Positions 62,313-64,000 of a DNA stretch of 64,000 bases are shown here, in pieces. How positions within the stretch are numbered: the first letter of the stretch is position 1; each line of letters begins with the position of its first letter. The notes beneath the pieces were generated by a model. That model was not told the origin of the DNA. It saw only the letters and a program-made list of their open reading frames with translations, and did not search any database. Origin of the DNA: Thermohalobaculum sp965247385 (GTDB lineage: Bacteria; Pseudomonadota; Alphaproteobacteria; Rhodobacterales; Rhodobacteraceae); NCBI GenBank assembly GCA_965247385.1, contig CBDFHG010000002.1, positions 744,001 to 808,000 on the forward strand. The letters run 5' to 3'. Position numbers and translations under genes: made by a program.

Positions 62313-63770
62313 TCAGTTCCAGGGCAGCGAAAAGGTCTTGACGTTGGTGAAGCTCTTCATCGCCTCGATGACGCCTTCCTTGTAACCGTTGCCGGAGTCC
62401 TTGATGCCACCGAAGGGAGACATTTCGATCCGGTAGCCGGGCACTTCCCAGATGTTCACGGTGCCGACGTTCAACCCCCTGATGAATTTTTGCATCCGCC
62501 GGTAGTCGTTGGTGCAGACGCCCGATGAGAGGCCGAAGGCGGTCGCGTTGGAAATCTCGATCAGTTTGTCGTCGTCGTCCGGCACCCGCACGATCGGCAC
62601 GATCGGGCCGAATGTTTCCTCCATCACCAGTTCCGAGGTGTGCGGCACATGGTCGACGACGATGGGGGGAAGCAATGCGCCCTGACGGCCCGGATCGTAC
62701 AACACCTCGGCACCCTGCTCGGCTGCCATGTGGACGCGGTTCTCGAAGGTTTCGGCGGCCTTGGCGTGAACCACGGTGCCCAGATCGGTGTCGGGGTCCA
62801 TCGGATCGCCGAAGCGGATCTTCCTGGCCCGCTCCAGCACCAGGGGAACGAAGCGGTCGGCGACGCTTTCCTGACACAGGATGCGTTTGACCGCGGTACA
62901 GCGCTGCCCCGAGTTCTTGGTCGCACCGGCCACCGCCAGATCGGCGGCCATGCCCAGATCGTCGTCGTTCAGGTCGTTGAGCACGATCAGCGGATCGTTT
63001 CCACCCAGTTCCAGCACCGTGCGTTTGTAGCCAGCCGTGCCTGCAATCATCTTGCCGACCACAACGCCGCCAGTGAAGGTGATCAGGTCGATCTTCGGGT
63101 TGGTGATCATCTCCGGGCCGATATCCTGCGGCAAGCCGGTGACCACTGAAAGCATCTCGGGCGGCAATCCCGCCTCGTAGAGAATATCGGCCAGCATCAG
63201 CGCCGTTATCGGGGTCAACTCGGTCGGCTTGACGACCATGCAGTTGTTCGTGGCGATCGAGGGCGCGACCTTGTGCGCGACCAGGTTCAGCGGATGGTTG
63301 AACGGCGTGATCGCCGAGATCGCGTCCAGCGGCTCGCGGGTTGTGAAGATTTTCCGCGCCTTGCCATGCGGGGTCAGGTCGCAGGAGAAAATCTCGCCGT
63401 CGTCCTTGATGCAGTGCTGGCCCGTCAGTGTGAAGACGTCGAAGGCGCGACCCACTTCATAGAGCGAGTCCTTTTTCGAGATGCCCAGTTCCAGCGTCAA
63501 CGTGTCCGAGATGCTGTCCTTGCGCGCCACCAGCAACTCGGCGGTCCTGAGCAGAATCCGCTGACGCTCGTAGCGGGTCAGGGTCGGCTTGTAGTTCGAT
63601 GCGATCTCGAACGCTTCCCGCGCATGCTCGGCTCCGCCCGCAGGCACCGTGCCGATCACCGTATCGGAATACGGATAGCGGACCTCGATCACACCATCGG
63701 CATCGATTTTGCGCCCGGCAATGCGCATCGGTTCATGGCGAACCGCGATACCGGCTATGTTCTTGTTCAT
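62313..63770 (-). CDS. phnY: Phosphonoacetaldehyde dehydrogenase
   Basis: The 485-residue product is an aldehyde dehydrogenase: TPFNHPLNLVAHK, LELGGNDPLIVL (catalytic Glu region), NSGQRCTAVKRIL (catalytic Cys), EETFGPIVPIVRV and a C-terminal PFGGIKDSGNGYKEG. The length equals known PhnY proteins, and the neighbours phnW and phnX agree. It oxidises phosphonoacetaldehyde to phosphonoacetate, an alternative to PhnX hydrolysis. No phnA gene, needed to cleave phosphonoacetate, is visible in the window. I used the ATG at 63770. Confidence 0.88.
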   Translation of the reverse strand: MNKNIAGIAVRHEPMRIAGRKIDADGVIEVRYPYSDTVIGTVPAGGAEHAREAFEIASNYKPTLTRYERQRILLRTAELLVARKDSISDTLTLELGISKKDSLYEVGRAFDVFTLTGQHCIKDDGEIFSCDLTPHGKARKIFTTREPLDAISAITPFNHPLNLVAHKVAPSIATNNCMVVKPTELTPITALMLADILYEAGLPPEMLSVVTGLPQDIGPEMITNPKIDLITFTGGVVVGKMIAGTAGYKRTVLELGGNDPLIVLNDLNDDDLGMAADLAVAGATKNSGQRCTAVKRILCQESVADRFVPLVLERARKIRFGDPMDPDTDLGTVVHAKAAETFENRVHMAAEQGAEVLYDPGRQGALLPPIVVDHVPHTSELVMEETFGPIVPIVRVPDDDDKLIEISNATAFGLSSGVCTNDYRRMQKFIRGLNVGTVNIWEVPGYRIEMSPFGGIKDSGNGYKEGVIEAMKSFTNVKTFSLPWN

Positions 63771-63819
63771 CCTGTCCTCTGTTCGTACTGGCCGCACCCG
63801 GCCCATCGCCTGCAGGCGG

Positions 63820-64000
63820 CTATGCCGCCGATTCCGCTCCGCGAAGCTCCACGCCCATTTCCACGGTCACCGCCTCGATCGCGGCCAGCGCATCGTTCAT
63901 ATGCCCCTCGTCGAGGCGGCCGATGCATCCGATGCGGAAACTGTCCGCCACCGTCAGCTTGCCCGGATAAATCACGTAGCCCAGTTCCTTCAGCCGGTCA
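63820..64000 (-). CDS. phnW: 2-aminoethylphosphonate-pyruvate transaminase, C-terminus (partial)
   Basis: Only the last 59 or so codons are inside the window: GYVIYPGKLTVADSFRIGCIGRLDEGHMNDAL, ending RGAESAA. The GxVIYPGK and SFRIGCIG pattern is that of PhnW, which converts 2-aminoethylphosphonate to phosphonoacetaldehyde. The 49-bp gap to phnY and the common direction indicate one operon. Confidence 0.88.
   Translation of the reverse strand, partial: DRLKELGYVIYPGKLTVADSFRIGCIGRLDEGHMNDALAAIEAVTVEMGVELRGAESAA

Overview
The window looks like the chromosome of a GC-rich, Gram-negative alphaproteobacterium, probably a Rhodospirillales-like or Caulobacter-like lineage. The grounds are family content: a complete bacterial-type sphingolipid gene set, LptF/LptG-like export permeases, DUF1640 and DUF2147 proteins, an ELM1-family protein and a 2-aminoethylphosphonate catabolic cluster. 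No rRNA, tRNA or CRISPR array was seen.

Layout. (1) 0-3.3 kb: a coiled-coil membrane-anchored protein, an internally duplicated lipoprotein and a prepilin-like secreted protein preceded by a frameshifted small gene. (2) 3.4-3.6 kb: two strong palindromes. (3) 3.65-10.05 kb: a five-gene oligopeptide-type ABC importer operon on the minus strand. (4) 10.8-12.5 kb: a class V aminotransferase and a DUF2147 protein. (5) 12.5-27.8 kb: the left part of a sphingolipid locus: nucleotidyltransferase, ceramide synthase, LptG/LptF-like permeases, HIT protein, phosphoesterase, CDP-alcohol phosphotransferase, ceramide-kinase-like protein, LpxO/AspH-like hydroxylase, Tam41-like cytidylyltransferase, fatty acyl-AMP ligase and an ABC exporter. 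(6) 28-54.4 kb: an IS-riddled accessory island of glycan or lipid decoration genes (phosphoglycerate mutase-like, ELM1, sialyltransferase-like, GT-methyltransferase fusion, two 2OG-oxygenase paralogues, sulfotransferase, SGNH hydrolases, SxtJ/DUF5989/carbamoyltransferase, TylF-type methyltransferase). (7) 54.5-59.5 kb: the right part of the sphingolipid locus: SGNH hydrolase, serine palmitoyltransferase, its ACP, a LicC-like cytidylyltransferase and the ceramide reductase CerR. (8) 59.7-64 kb: phosphonate catabolism, phnW-phnY-phnX-pbfA on the minus strand.

How they may work together: the acyl-AMP ligase charges the dedicated ACP, Spt condenses acyl-ACP with serine, CerS N-acylates and CerR reduces to give ceramide. 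The ceramide kinase-like, Tam41-like and CDP-alcohol phosphotransferase genes, adjacent and co-directional, suggest ceramide to ceramide-1-phosphate to CDP-ceramide to a phospho-head-group sphingolipid. The LptFG-like pair and/or the ABC exporter could move the product across the envelope. The head group is not determined by the sequence. The island between the two parts carries modifying enzymes and is being reshaped by at least eleven IS copies or remnants. One IS type is present three times, each copy at a stop codon; another is present twice, nearly identical.
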